Assembly: GCA_035063885.1 (NCBI GenBank)
Contig: JAPSFM010000072.1
Coordinates: forward strand, 1 to 27,134
Direction: 5' to 3'
Source of the DNA: CAADGY01 sp900696665
Lineage (GTDB): Bacteria; Acidobacteriota; Terriglobia; Bryobacterales; Bryobacteraceae
Length of the DNA: 27,134 bases
Below the pieces are notes generated by a model. The model searched no databases. It was not told the origin of the DNA and was given only the letters and a program-made list of their open reading frames with translations. Below, in pieces: positions 1-7,312 of this stretch. A program made the position numbers and the translations under genes. Numbering within the stretch: the first letter of the stretch is position 1; each line of letters begins with the position of its first letter.

Positions 1-527
1 CCGATGTGCGCAGCGTCATCGGGATGGTTCCGCAAGAGACCTTTCTTTTCAGCGCGACGCTGGCCGAAAATATCGCATTCGGAGTGAAGGAGGCGACGGA
101 AGAGCAGATCCGCCATGCTGCAGACCTGGCAGGGCTCACCACTGATATTGAAGCCTTTCCGGAAGGATTTCAAACCATGGTGGGCGAGCGGGGCATCACC
201 CTATCGGGGGGCCAGAAACAGCGGACAGCCATCGCCCGGGCCATTCTTCGCAATCCGAAAATTCTGATCCTGGATGACGCGCTATCGAGCGTGGACACGG
301 TGACCGAGGAGCGAATTCTCACCGGGCTCGGCCGCGTGATGCACGGACGCACCACCATCCTTATTTCCCACCGTATCTCCACCGTGCGGCAGGCGGACCG
401 GATCTATGTACTCGATGCCGGGCGTATCGTCGAACAGGGCACACACTCCGAGTTAATCGAACTCGGCGGTTATTATGCGGAACTCTACCAGCGGCAGTTG
501 CTTGAAGAAGAGCTCGAAGCTATCTGA
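1..527 (+). CDS. ABC transporter ATP-binding/permease protein, C-terminal part (5' end outside window)
   Basis: The reading frame is already open at the left edge, so only the C-terminal part of the nucleotide-binding domain is present. Visible in order are the Q-loop (VPQETFLF), the ABC signature LSGGQKQR, Walker B (ILILDDALSSVD, with the D-loop), the H-loop histidine in TILISHR and a short acidic C-terminal tail. The phrase around the Q-loop (FLFSATLAENIAFG) is typical of exporter-type ATPases of the MsbA/MdlB/LmrA group, in which this domain follows six membrane helices on the same chain. The protein would hydrolyse ATP at the inner face of the membrane to drive export. The substrate cannot be told. 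The missing Walker A and membrane domain would lie left of the window, so there is no reason to think the gene is broken. Confidence 0.9.
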   Translation, partial: DVRSVIGMVPQETFLFSATLAENIAFGVKEATEEQIRHAADLAGLTTDIEAFPEGFQTMVGERGITLSGGQKQRTAIARAILRNPKILILDDALSSVDTVTEERILTGLGRVMHGRTTILISHRISTVRQADRIYVLDAGRIVEQGTHSELIELGGYYAELYQRQLLEEELEAI

Positions 528-596
528 CGGGCCGTTATAGGCCACCCCGGCGCGGCGCTAGAATAGGAATTCAGGGCTCAAGAGGAGCAAACCACT

Positions 597-1421
597 ATGA
601 AATCGTCGCGACGTTTCTTTCTTGGAGGAAGCCTCGCCCTCGCCGGGCTGCCCGTGCCGGCGCCGGGGTTTGCCGGCAGACAGCCTGGCGGCATTCGATT
701 GGGGGTTGCCACCTATTCGTTGCGCAAGTTCTCCCGACCGGAAGCGATCGGTATTCTAAAGAAACTCGGCGTCCGGTACGTAAGCATCAAGGAATTTCAT
801 CTCCACTATGCGGAAAGCCCGGAACAGACCGAGGAAGGAGCCAGGGAGTTTCGCAACGCCGGATTTGTCGTCCTGAGCGGTGGCAATATCTCACTCCAGA
901 AACCGGCTGAGTTGAGGACCATGTTCGATTACGCCAAAGCGGCCGGCATGCCCATGATGGTTTGCGCGCCCACGCATGAGACCCTGCCCGAAGTGGAACG
1001 GCTGGTGAAGGAGTACGACATTAAAGCGGCAATCCATAATCACGGTCCGGAGGACAAGCATTTCCCAACCCCGCAAAGCGTGTTGAAAGCTGTGAAGAAC
1101 ATGGATGCACGTATGGGACTGTGTCTCGACATCGGCCACACGGCCAGGACGGGCGCCGATATTATAGAAGCCATCCGCGAAGCCGGGCCGCGCCTGTTCG
1201 ACATTCATGTGAAAGATCTCCTGAGCACAACGGACAAGGCCAGCCAGGTTCCCGTCGGCGATGGCGTTCTGCCGGTCGCCGCCATGTTCAAGACGCTTCG
1301 GGCGGGGAACTACAGGGGCGGCGTCATGCTGGAGTATGAAATCGATGCCGATAACCCGTTTCCGGGAATGCAGAAATCCATCGCTTACATGCGCGGCGTA
1401 CTGGCAGGTCTCGCGGCCTGA
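597..1421 (+). CDS. Tat-exported sugar phosphate isomerase/epimerase-like TIM-barrel protein
   Basis: This 274-residue protein starts with a twin-arginine signal (SRRFFLGG at residues 4-11, then a hydrophobic stretch and an alanine-rich end near residue 26), so it is probably exported folded to the periplasm. The mature part fits the AP-endonuclease-2/xylose-isomerase-like TIM barrel. Candidate metal-site segments appear in the usual order: IKEFH near residue 65, HNHGPED near 142, DIGHTARTG near 178, HVKDL near 204 and EYEID near 245. Proteins of this family isomerise or epimerise sugars and related polyols using a divalent metal; the substrate here is unknown. An AGGAG-like ribosome site lies about 8 nt before the ATG. 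The gene ends 13 bp from the convergent peroxidase gene. A GGCCT/AGGCC inverted repeat spans the junction but has no T-run. Confidence 0.82.
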   Translation: MKSSRRFFLGGSLALAGLPVPAPGFAGRQPGGIRLGVATYSLRKFSRPEAIGILKKLGVRYVSIKEFHLHYAESPEQTEEGAREFRNAGFVVLSGGNISLQKPAELRTMFDYAKAAGMPMMVCAPTHETLPEVERLVKEYDIKAAIHNHGPEDKHFPTPQSVLKAVKNMDARMGLCLDIGHTARTGADIIEAIREAGPRLFDIHVKDLLSTTDKASQVPVGDGVLPVAAMFKTLRAGNYRGGVMLEYEIDADNPFPGMQKSIAYMRGVLAGLAA

Positions 1422-1434
1422 AACACTTTAGGCC

Positions 1435-2508
1435 TCAATCGGCCGTGTGCAGGCGCCAGTTGGGTGGCGGAGTGGCGGATGTGCTTGCGGGCAGCGCCGG
1501 CGGCTTAATGTATTCGGCGGGGATCTCACCGGTAAGAGTTTTGAGCCAAGCCAGGATCGCCTTTACCTCGCTTTCCTTCAACTTTCTCCCAAGCTGATGA
1601 TCGGCCATCAGCGACACGGCTTCCTCCAACGTCTGTACTTTTCCGTTATGGAAATACGGGGCGGTCTTCTCCACGTTGCGCAATGAGGCAACCTTGAAGA
1701 TCATCCAGTCACCCTCATTTTGCGTCACTTTGTATCGCCCGGGGTCCTTCGAATCCGGCCAGGGGTCGTAAACCCCGAGCTTCTGATAGATACTGCCGCC
1801 CACGAACGCCCCCATGTGACATGCCTGGCATCCTACCGAAATAAATGTTTTGAACCCGGCTTGTTCCTCGCTGGTCAATGCTTGCCGGTCACCGCGAAGG
1901 AACCGGTCCCATCGCGATGGTGTGACCAGTCCGCGTTCGAATGCTCCGATAGCCCTCGCGGCATTGTCGAAAGTCACCGGGTTCTTCTCGTCTGGAAACG
2001 CACGCTTGAAGGCCTCTACGTATTCCGGGATGGAGCGCAACACGGTGACGACATCGTCTTCCGAGTCCATCGCCATTTCGACAGGATTCAGAATCGGACC
2101 TTTAGCCTGCTCTTCGACGTCGGGCGCTCGCCCATCCCAGAACTGCACAAAATGGCCGGCGGCATTGTAGACCGTAGGCGAATTCCGGTCGCCTTGCTGT
2201 CCCATGTGTCCATCGGAGGTCGGTTCTCCATCTACCCCATATGCATCCAGATTGTGACACGTGTTGCAGGAAATGGTCTGGCTTTTCGAAAGCCGGGGTT
2301 CGTAATACAGCAAGCGGCCTAGCGTCACCTTTGCTTCGGTCGCCGGATTGGACTTTGCGGGTAGTGCATCCGGAATCGGCCGGAAAGGACGCAGGTCGCT
2401 GGCATCTATCGTTCCGCTGTCCTTCGAACAGGAAACCGAGCCCCCCACCAAAGCCAGAAGCGCGCACAGAAGCAAGAAGGCGGGTCTCAACATAGAAGTC
2501 GGATTCAC
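1435..2508 (-). CDS. di-haem cytochrome c peroxidase (CcpA/MauG family), probable lipoprotein
   Basis: A 357-residue protein with two c-type haem sites, CNTCH at residues 81-85 and CQACH at 227-231, spaced as in bacterial di-haem peroxidases. The family signature ASLRNVEKTAPYFHNG at about residues 274-289 is also present. Such enzymes reduce hydrogen peroxide in the periplasm with electrons from small cytochromes or quinol; MauG relatives oxidise protein side chains instead, and the two cannot be separated here. The N-terminus is a hydrophobic signal ending in GSVSC at residue 27. This could be a lipobox, although Ser at -3 is unusual. The GTG at 2508 was chosen because AGGT lies about 6 nt before it; an ATG at 2493 has no ribosome site. 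It is the last gene of the minus-strand run, 35 bp after the RsbRD-N gene. Confidence 0.9.
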   Translation of the reverse strand: MNPTSMLRPAFLLLCALLALVGGSVSCSKDSGTIDASDLRPFRPIPDALPAKSNPATEAKVTLGRLLYYEPRLSKSQTISCNTCHNLDAYGVDGEPTSDGHMGQQGDRNSPTVYNAAGHFVQFWDGRAPDVEEQAKGPILNPVEMAMDSEDDVVTVLRSIPEYVEAFKRAFPDEKNPVTFDNAARAIGAFERGLVTPSRWDRFLRGDRQALTSEEQAGFKTFISVGCQACHMGAFVGGSIYQKLGVYDPWPDSKDPGRYKVTQNEGDWMIFKVASLRNVEKTAPYFHNGKVQTLEEAVSLMADHQLGRKLKESEVKAILAWLKTLTGEIPAEYIKPPALPASTSATPPPNWRLHTAD

Positions 2509-2543
2509 AATCTACCTGCTAATTATCCTCGATCTCCACAAAC

Positions 2544-3008
2544 TCAAACCTGCGAGGCGGCCGGATTTACGCCCTCCGCGGCAGAACGTATGGATCTTTC
2601 GTAGCCTCTCACCACGGAGAAGATCATTTTGTCGAACATCCGGCCTATATCATGTTCGAACTCTTCCGACGTGTAAAGATCGACAGTACTCCACGCCATA
2701 CCCTGCTCGCGGATGTAGGCGATCGCGCTCTCCTTAATCAATTGGAGCGCACGAACCACTTCGTACAGGGGGATTCCCTCGGCCGACCGGCGCTTCCCCA
2801 ACAGCTCATAGTGGCTCGCCACCTCTGCTTCGGAGGAGATCAGCCATGTAGGCAATTGCGTCAAGATTTCACGCGTACGTTCTGTCAGATCCTGCTCAGA
2901 GAGCTTGCCCATTTCGAGAAGATCCGCATTGCGCCGCATCTGCCTGATCACCCGAGTGGCAATCACTTCCCAATGGTCCGAGATCAAATTGATCAGTTTT
3001 GACAGCAT
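2544..3008 (-). CDS. RsbRD N-terminal-domain protein (stress-sensor type), stand-alone
   Basis: This 154-residue, all-helical, soluble protein resembles the RsbRD_N domain (N-terminal sensor half of RsbT co-antagonist proteins). Typical phrases are the opening run on residues 2-14 with HWE, TREILTQLP, and an RRSAEGIPLYEVVRAL-like stretch near residues 91-106. In known proteins this domain sits ahead of a STAS domain or a histidine kinase; here it stands alone with no output domain. It lies 68 bp after lysA on the same strand and one gene away from an RsbU-like phosphatase, so a role in the same partner-switching or stress circuit is plausible but inferred. A GGGAG ribosome site precedes the ATG. 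The domain call is from memory of the family and could be wrong in detail. Confidence 0.65.
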   Translation of the reverse strand: MLSKLINLISDHWEVIATRVIRQMRRNADLLEMGKLSEQDLTERTREILTQLPTWLISSEAEVASHYELLGKRRSAEGIPLYEVVRALQLIKESAIAYIREQGMAWSTVDLYTSEEFEHDIGRMFDKMIFSVVRGYERSIRSAAEGVNPAASQV

Positions 3009-3076
3009 CCTTGTGCTCCCTATTCCACAATTTCAAGGTAGCACTGGGCAGCGGGTATCCGCCGGGACGGATCTGG

Positions 3077-4333
3077 TCAGAGGCTCTCGCCGCGGATGAG
3101 ATCTTCGTAAGTTTCCCGTTCGCGCGTTACGCGCCAACCGTCGTTCTCCACCAAGACTTCGGCCGGCCGGGGGCGTGCATTATAGTTTGACGCGGATACG
3201 AAGCCGTATGCGCCAGCGGTGCATATTGCCACCAGGTCACCTGGAAACACGTTGGCTATTTCCCGTTCGCGTGCCAGAAAGTCGCCCGTTTCACAAACAG
3301 GCCCCACAACATCGGCATGAATGGTCCCGAAGCCTTTTTGGCGCAAGGGAATAATCTCGTGGTGCGCGCTGTAAAGAGCCGGCCGCAGCATGTCATTCAT
3401 AGCGGCGTCTACGATGACGAACTCCTTGCCGCCAGTCTGTTTCCGGTAGAGGACGCGGGATAGCAACACCCCGGCCTCGGCGACGATAGACCGCCCCGGC
3501 TCCAGCATAATTTCCAGATCTCGGCCCGCCACCCGCTCGCGCACGCATCCGGCATACTCAGTAGGGCAAGGCGATTTTTGATCCGCTTTGTAGGGCACTC
3601 CCAAGCCTCCGCCAACATCCAGGTGCCTGACCGCGATGCCCCGGGAAGAGAGTTGGTCCACTAGCACCAGGAGCGCGTCCAAAGCTTCGAGCAGGGGGGC
3701 TGTTTCGAGCAGTTGTGAGCCGATGTGGCAGCTCACCCCGGCCGGATCGATGTTCCGCAAAGATTTGGCGCGTTCGTAGACGTCCTCGACCTGCGAGATA
3801 GGGATGCCGAACTTGTGCTCCCGCAAACCTGTCGAGATGTAAGGATGAGTGGCCGCATTGACATCCGGATTTACACGAAGCGCCACGGCGGCGCGCTTGC
3901 CCAGGCGTGCGGCTTTTGCGTCGATCAGGGCAAGTTCGGCTTCGGATTCGCAATTGAAGCTGTGGATGCCTTCGCGGAGGGCGTAATCGATCTCATCCGC
4001 TGTTTTGCCGACGCCGGAGAACACCACCGCCGAAGCGCTCCCGCCCGCTTTCAACACACGGAACAGTTCGCCCCCGGAGACGATATCGAAGCCTGCGCCC
4101 GCGCGGGCCAGCAACCCCAAAACCGCCAGATTCGAATTAGCTTTCACGGCGTAGCAAATTCGATGGCGCTGGCCCTCCAGCCCCGCCGCGTACGCGTTGA
4201 ACCTACTGACAATATCCGTCGCCGAATAGAGATAGCAGGGTGTGCCCACCTCATCGGCCACATCCGACAACCTGGTATTCCCGCAGTAAAGACTTCCCTG
4301 CCGGTACGAAAACGACTTACCAAGAAAATCCAT
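3077..4333 (-). CDS. lysA: diaminopimelate decarboxylase
   Basis: A 418-residue PLP enzyme of the alanine-racemase-fold group IV decarboxylases, which converts meso-diaminopimelate to L-lysine and CO2 in the last step of lysine synthesis. Visible are the PLP lysine K64 in YAVKAN, HIGSQ at 203-207, the phosphate-binding GGGLG at 241-245, EPGR at 278-281, the active-site CETGD at 347-351 across the dimer interface and the C-terminal AGAYGF around 373-378. Length and motif order are normal for LysA. It begins 15 bp after the stop of the RsbU-like phosphatase and lies inside a run of stress-related genes on the same strand. The ATG at 4333 has only a weak ribosome site, which suggests coupling to the upstream gene. 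Confidence 0.95.
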   Translation of the reverse strand: MDFLGKSFSYRQGSLYCGNTRLSDVADEVGTPCYLYSATDIVSRFNAYAAGLEGQRHRICYAVKANSNLAVLGLLARAGAGFDIVSGGELFRVLKAGGSASAVVFSGVGKTADEIDYALREGIHSFNCESEAELALIDAKAARLGKRAAVALRVNPDVNAATHPYISTGLREHKFGIPISQVEDVYERAKSLRNIDPAGVSCHIGSQLLETAPLLEALDALLVLVDQLSSRGIAVRHLDVGGGLGVPYKADQKSPCPTEYAGCVRERVAGRDLEIMLEPGRSIVAEAGVLLSRVLYRKQTGGKEFVIVDAAMNDMLRPALYSAHHEIIPLRQKGFGTIHADVVGPVCETGDFLAREREIANVFPGDLVAICTAGAYGFVSASNYNARPRPAEVLVENDGWRVTRERETYEDLIRGESL

Positions 4334-4348
4334 AATGGAAGCGCTAAG

Positions 4349-6097
4349 CTATTTGACTTTGACGACAATGACCGTCTGATCGTCGAAAATCCTTGTTCCG
4401 CCGGCGTGCCGGTCGACATCGTCCAGGATCATGCCAACAATCGTCTGTGGCGGATAATCGCGAGCTTCGCACAGAACATTCGCAAGACGGTCTTTACCGT
4501 ATTCTTCTCCGGCTGTATTCCACTGATCCAGCACCCCGTCGGAAGTCAGCACCAGGACATCTCCGGGTTGCGCCTCGATCCGGTATTCCTCGTATTCGCG
4601 ATCGTCGAGCAACCCTACGGGAACCCCTTCCACGCGGGGGCGGAGGACCTCCTCGCCCCGGCAGATGAGCGGGGGAACGGCTCCCGCATTGGCCATGGTT
4701 ATTTGGCGGGTCCGGGCGTCCCAAAGCAGGACCAGCAGCGTCACGTACTGCGCGTCGACTTTTCGCTCGAGCAGGATCTCATTAATGGCCCTGAGCAACA
4801 GCGGGGGGGCGCGCCGGCGGGGCGCCAAACTTCGGAGCAGGCCGCTAACCAGCGCGCCATATAGCGCAGCCGCCGCGCCTTTGCCGCTGGAATCCCCGAA
4901 CGCGATAATGGCGTGCTCATCCTGTTCGAAGAAGTCGTAGATATCGCCGCTGATCTCCAGCGCGGCGCGGCGTGCGATACCGATATCGAGGCCCGCGATC
5001 TCCGGTGGCTTCCGCGGCATCAAAACCGATTGCAGTTTTCTCGCCGCCTTCAGGTCCTGCTCCATCCGGCGCTCGCGTTGCGCCAGTTTCTCGTACAAGC
5101 TTGCGTTTTCGACGGAGATCGCGATCTGGGGCGCGAGCAGAGAAAGCGTGCGGACGTGGTCGTCGGTGAAATGCCCCACACGGCTGCTCTCCAGGTCCAT
5201 TACACCGATCACCTTGTCCTGCACAATCAGCGGGACGGCAACTTCAGAGCGGATGTCGGGGTGCGATGCGATGTAGCGGGGGTCGGCGAGTGTATCCACA
5301 ACCCGGATCGTTTCCCGGCTCTCCACCGCCGCTCCCGTGATGCCTTTGCCGATCGCGATATTGTCCAGTTCCACCCGTTCGTCATAACGCATGCTGAACC
5401 GGTGCCGCAGCGCCTGGCGCTTACTATCGGCGAGCAGGATGCTGAAGGCGTCATAGTTGATCAGCGAACGCACGCGGGTGGCGATCTTGCGCAGCAACTG
5501 GTCCAGGTCGAGAATGGACGTGAACTCCTGCGAGAGCGTCGCCAGCATTCTTAGCGTCCGGTTCTGCCTCTCCACGCGCCGGTAAAGACGGGCATTGTCA
5601 ATCGAAACCGCTACTCTGGATGCGATCAGGCGCAGTAAAGCGCGGTCGTAATCGGTAAAAGCGCCGGGGCGGGTCGCCTGTAGATCGATTACTCCTACCA
5701 GCTTGCCGCGCGCCACCATCGGCACGGCTAGCTCCGATCTCACAGCGTCCAGGGCATTCAGATACCGTTCGTCGTTCCTGACCTCTTGAACCAGCACCGG
5801 CTCGCGAGTGGCTGCCGCCGTGCCCGTTAATCCTTCGCCCAGTCGAACGACAAGGTTGTTCACAATCTCAGGGCGGTGTCCGATGGCGTATCGGATCCGC
5901 AAGCCCCGCAGCCTTTCGGTATAAAGCAGAATGGCGAGCAGGTCGTACGGGATAACCCTCTTTACGATACCCGCGACATTGGCAAGCAGGCGATCGAGAT
6001 CCAGGGTTGAAGACGTCGCCTCGACGACTTCCAAAAGAAAATCGAGCAGCTCAGCGCGTTCGCTGAAATGAATCGGCGTAATGGACGCATCGGCCAT
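4349..6097 (-). CDS. RsbU-like phosphatase: two GAF domains plus SpoIIE/PP2C domain
   Basis: A soluble protein of 582 residues from the ATG used here. Two GAF sensor domains lie at about residues 18-170 and 190-335. Each ends in a GVIDLQ- or GVMDLES-type strand, followed by a helical linker carrying coiled-coil-like charges (about 336-360). The C-terminal SpoIIE/PP2C domain (about 365-582) keeps the metal aspartates in GDIYDFF (D385) and GDSSGKG (D402), plus LTSDGVLDQW and FDDQT near the end, so it should be active. Such proteins dephosphorylate serine-phosphorylated anti-sigma-factor antagonists after sensing a small ligand or a partner. An alternative TTG start at 6109 overlaps the deoC stop and would add four residues; neither start has a clear ribosome site. 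No STAS protein or RsbW-type kinase is in the window, so the target is not visible. Confidence 0.92.
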   Translation of the reverse strand: MADASITPIHFSERAELLDFLLEVVEATSSTLDLDRLLANVAGIVKRVIPYDLLAILLYTERLRGLRIRYAIGHRPEIVNNLVVRLGEGLTGTAAATREPVLVQEVRNDERYLNALDAVRSELAVPMVARGKLVGVIDLQATRPGAFTDYDRALLRLIASRVAVSIDNARLYRRVERQNRTLRMLATLSQEFTSILDLDQLLRKIATRVRSLINYDAFSILLADSKRQALRHRFSMRYDERVELDNIAIGKGITGAAVESRETIRVVDTLADPRYIASHPDIRSEVAVPLIVQDKVIGVMDLESSRVGHFTDDHVRTLSLLAPQIAISVENASLYEKLAQRERRMEQDLKAARKLQSVLMPRKPPEIAGLDIGIARRAALEISGDIYDFFEQDEHAIIAFGDSSGKGAAAALYGALVSGLLRSLAPRRRAPPLLLRAINEILLERKVDAQYVTLLVLLWDARTRQITMANAGAVPPLICRGEEVLRPRVEGVPVGLLDDREYEEYRIEAQPGDVLVLTSDGVLDQWNTAGEEYGKDRLANVLCEARDYPPQTIVGMILDDVDRHAGGTRIFDDQTVIVVKVK

Positions 6098-6105
6098 AAG
6101 GGAGC

Positions 6106-6927
6106 TCAACCGGCCGTTGCCTTGACGATCCGCACACTGGCGCTTGTGCCAATCCGGTTCGCCCCGGCGGCGGCCATCTTCTTCAAATCGTCGAGCGTGC
6201 GAATCCCCCCAGCCGCTTTGACTCCCATCTCCGGTCCGACCACCGATCGCATCAGCGACACATCGTGTACGGTGGCTCCGGCAGGGCCAAAGCCGGTCGA
6301 CGTCTTAACGAAATCCGCGCCGGCCGCCATAGCCAACTTGCACGCAATCGTTTTCTGCCCGTCGTCCAGAAGCGCCGTCTCTAAAATCACTTTTAGAAGC
6401 GCTCCGGCATTGTGGCAGACTTCCGCGACGGCCCGGATATCAAGCCGGACGGAATCGTATTCGCCGCTGCGCAGCGCGCCGACGTTTAAGACCATGTCAA
6501 TTTCCCGCGCGCCGGTCCTTAGCGCCGCGGCCGCTTCAGTGCGCTTGGCCTCAGTGGTTCCCGCACCAAAGGGGAACCCGCAAACGGTGGAAACCGCCAC
6601 TGCGGAGCCGCTTAATTCAGCGGCGGCGAGGCCGGCCCAATACGGATTCACGCAAACGCTCGCAAAGCCATACTGCCTGGCTTCCCGGCAAACCTGCACA
6701 ATGTCCGCACGGGTTGCGCCGGGATTGAGCATGGTGTGATCGATCGTGGCGGCGATGACACGGTCGAAGCCGGACGGCGGCTCACCTTCGGAAAGGATCA
6801 CACCAGTGCTTCCTGGTGGCGATTTCAAGGAGGATGACCGGCTGCGCTGTGCGGTATTCACGCGCATTCGCGCTAGAATTTCATCGCCGATCTGCGCGGC
6901 AATCCGCTCTAATTCGGTGGAGTCCAA
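6106..6927 (-). CDS. deoC: deoxyribose-phosphate aldolase
   Basis: This class I aldolase cleaves 2-deoxyribose-5-phosphate to glyceraldehyde-3-phosphate and acetaldehyde in deoxynucleoside breakdown. The 273-residue frame holds the catalytic set: D144 in EIDMVLNVG, the Schiff-base lysine K208 in DFVKTSTGFG and the proton-relay lysine K237 in GVKAAGGIRT. The first 55 or so residues are an extension before the usual start of the barrel, with a charged, helical first part and a Ser-rich linker. The start is uncertain. TTG at 6927 gives the longest protein and its first residues look like coding sequence; ATG at 6867 would remove 20 residues. It is the first gene of the minus-strand run and overlaps or abuts the phosphatase gene. 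A sigma70-like promoter is visible about 60-90 bp upstream. Confidence 0.93.
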   Translation of the reverse strand: MDSTELERIAAQIGDEILARMRVNTAQRSRSSSLKSPPGSTGVILSEGEPPSGFDRVIAATIDHTMLNPGATRADIVQVCREARQYGFASVCVNPYWAGLAAAELSGSAVAVSTVCGFPFGAGTTEAKRTEAAAALRTGAREIDMVLNVGALRSGEYDSVRLDIRAVAEVCHNAGALLKVILETALLDDGQKTIACKLAMAAGADFVKTSTGFGPAGATVHDVSLMRSVVGPEMGVKAAGGIRTLDDLKKMAAAGANRIGTSASVRIVKATAG

Positions 6928-6985
6928 GCTGAATATCTTCGTTGACGTCGCTGCTGTTGAGAACCTGTTCCGTACCCCGGCCCGA

Positions 6986-7015
6986 ATCCTAGCTTCGAGT
7001 CTAAGTATATGTCAA
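6986..7015 (-). promoter_or_regulatory. sigma70-like promoter for the deoC gene run
   Basis: On the minus strand a perfect -35 hexamer TTGACA (7010-7015) is followed after 18 bp by TAGGAT (6986-6991, four of six matches to TATAAT). Transcription would start near 6979, giving a leader of about 50 nt before the TTG start of deoC. The -35 match is strong and the -10 is weak. Confidence 0.5.
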
Positions 7016-7156
7016 CTCATTCTTTTCCGGGTTTCTTAGCGTAGTACTCATCATAGCATACACCGTCGTGGCGGCCGCTTTCGCCCGCAGACAGGAAGCA
7101 GCAGCTCCCAGAGAATCCGCGCGCCCTGGGCGGGCGATTCAAAAGAAGCAAAGACG

Positions 7157-7184
7157 TAAAGGATTCGCATCCTTGCACCGATAA
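7157..7184 (+). promoter_or_regulatory. sigma28 (FliA)-like promoter ahead of cheA
   Basis: TAAAGGAT (7157-7164; consensus TAAAGTTT, six of eight) is followed after 12 nt by ACCGATAA (7177-7184; consensus GCCGATAA, seven of eight). The usual spacer is about 11 nt, so it is one base long. The site faces the chemotaxis operon and would start RNA near 7191, about 120 nt before the cheA start codon. Sigma28 control of chemotaxis genes is well known in flagellated bacteria; its use here is inferred. Confidence 0.6.
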
Positions 7185-7312
7185 GCTAATCAGCGCCAGT
7201 GCTGGCCGTCCGACGTCGCATCAAGGCGCCGGACCGCTGAGAGAGAACACGGCGCAAATCCATTTAAGGACAACGGCCACCGACTGTTTACAGTTCTTGG
7301 AGAAACAATGGC

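Larger units (their letters stand above)
6928..7312. other. divergent intergenic region between deoC and cheA
   Basis: A 385-bp gene-free stretch. It holds a sigma70-like promoter facing deoC (6986-7015), a sigma28-like promoter facing cheA (7157-7184) and about 110 nt of probable untranslated leader before cheA. The leader ends in a TTGGAGAA ribosome site at 7298-7305. No convincing open reading frame, tRNA or strong terminator hairpin was seen. Confidence 0.7.

Noticed and set aside
3725..4864. 379-residue plus-strand open frame across lysA and the phosphatase gene
   Set aside because: It is antisense to two genes with complete catalytic motifs, shows no family resemblance, and crosses their intergenic gap without a promoter or ribosome site.
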